Source: Oscillatoriaceae cyanobacterium Prado104 (GTDB taxonomy: Bacteria; Cyanobacteriota; Cyanobacteriia; Cyanobacteriales; Microcoleaceae). From it: a stretch of DNA of 60,060 nt. The notes below the pieces were generated by a model. That model was not told where the DNA came from. It worked only from the letters and a program-made list of their open reading frames with translations, and searched no databases. Each line of letters opens with the position of its first letter. The first letter of the stretch is position 1. The stretch covers positions 1 to 60,060 of the forward strand of contig JALOON010000025.1 in the NCBI GenBank assembly GCA_025454405.1. The letters run 5' to 3'. Positions 59,969 through 60,060 of the stretch are shown here, piece after piece. The position numbers and the translations under genes are program-made.

Positions 59969-60060
59969 GGTTTGCTGAATAAAACTCTCAGCCCCCGAGA
60001 GCAAGGGTTTTGAGCCTTTTGCGATCGATTTAGTGCGGGACGATCGCATAGAGATGGTCA

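Noticed and set aside
59969..60060. Possible insertion-sequence end near GGGTTTGCTGAATAAA
   Set aside because: Only a short resemblance at the window edge; no second end or transposase can be seen.

Overview
This window looks like chromosomal DNA of a filamentous cyanobacterium, probably Oscillatoriales (Microcoleus/Oscillatoria-like). The evidence is frequent HIP1-type octamers (GCGATCGC) in and between genes, a psbY photosystem II gene, a plastid-fibrillin homologue, a GlgA2-type glycogen synthase, a knotless-phytochrome histidine kinase, heptanucleotide repeats of the CAAAACT and GAAGGAA type, and several protein families found mostly in cyanobacteria (DUF928, DUF1822, DUF3285, TIGR02652, CHASE2 and CHAT proteins). 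The genus is an inference.

Layout. 1-4.1 kb: the 3' end of an iscB gene (window-truncated), msrB, the pyrH-frr pair, a NADAR gene and a decayed tnpB. 4.4-10.4 kb: a GAF-PHY-GAF histidine kinase, a GH57 enzyme, an AIM24-like protein and two overlapping small genes. 11-23 kb: a DUF928 secreted protein, a LamG-TPR-CHAT protease-like protein whose 3' end is duplicated around an HTH gene, an OmpR-type regulator, a beta-class DNA methyltransferase, then a minus-strand set of sigma-like factor, DUF1822 and CHAT-CHASE2 membrane protein. 23.5-28.5 kb: glgA, purM, fibrillin, tRNA-Ala(GGC), a three-unit tandem array that may encode small RNAs, and psbY. 28.6-36 kb: a ParA/MinD-like ATPase with a CHASE2 membrane protein, then four tandem DUF928 paralogues. 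36-48.7 kb: a HAD hydrolase, a NurA nuclease, a DUF433/DUF5615 toxin-antitoxin pair, MOSC, a GT2-TPR protein, GlsB, fasciclin, a degenerate MBL-fold protein, a solitary m5C methyltransferase and the row DUF3285-ybeY-dgkA-trpG. 48.9-60 kb: an LRR protein, a three-gene small operon, a GH116 glucosidase with a repeat-derived insertion, Uma2, gamma-carbonic anhydrase, TIGR02652, VOC, parD with an interrupted parE, a membrane-anchored GH44 enzyme and a lipase-like hydrolase.

How the genes may work together. The most distinctive theme is spread over about 25 kb. It consists of two caspase-like CHAT proteins, two CHASE2 extracytoplasmic sensor proteins, a sigma-like regulator, DUF1822, a ParA-like ATPase and five exported DUF928 proteins. 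I read this as an envelope-sensing signalling island in which secreted DUF928 proteins and CHASE2 sensors act outside the membrane and CHAT, sigma-like and ParA-like proteins act inside. Co-location and domain content are visible in the sequence; the functional link is inference. The pyrH-frr overlap and the ybeY row are ordinary housekeeping clusters.

The intergenic DNA is rich in repeats. It has a palindromic element at the 3' ends of several genes, MITE-like elements, tandem repeats of 89 and about 112 bp, and heptanucleotide repeats, one of which lies inside a coding region.
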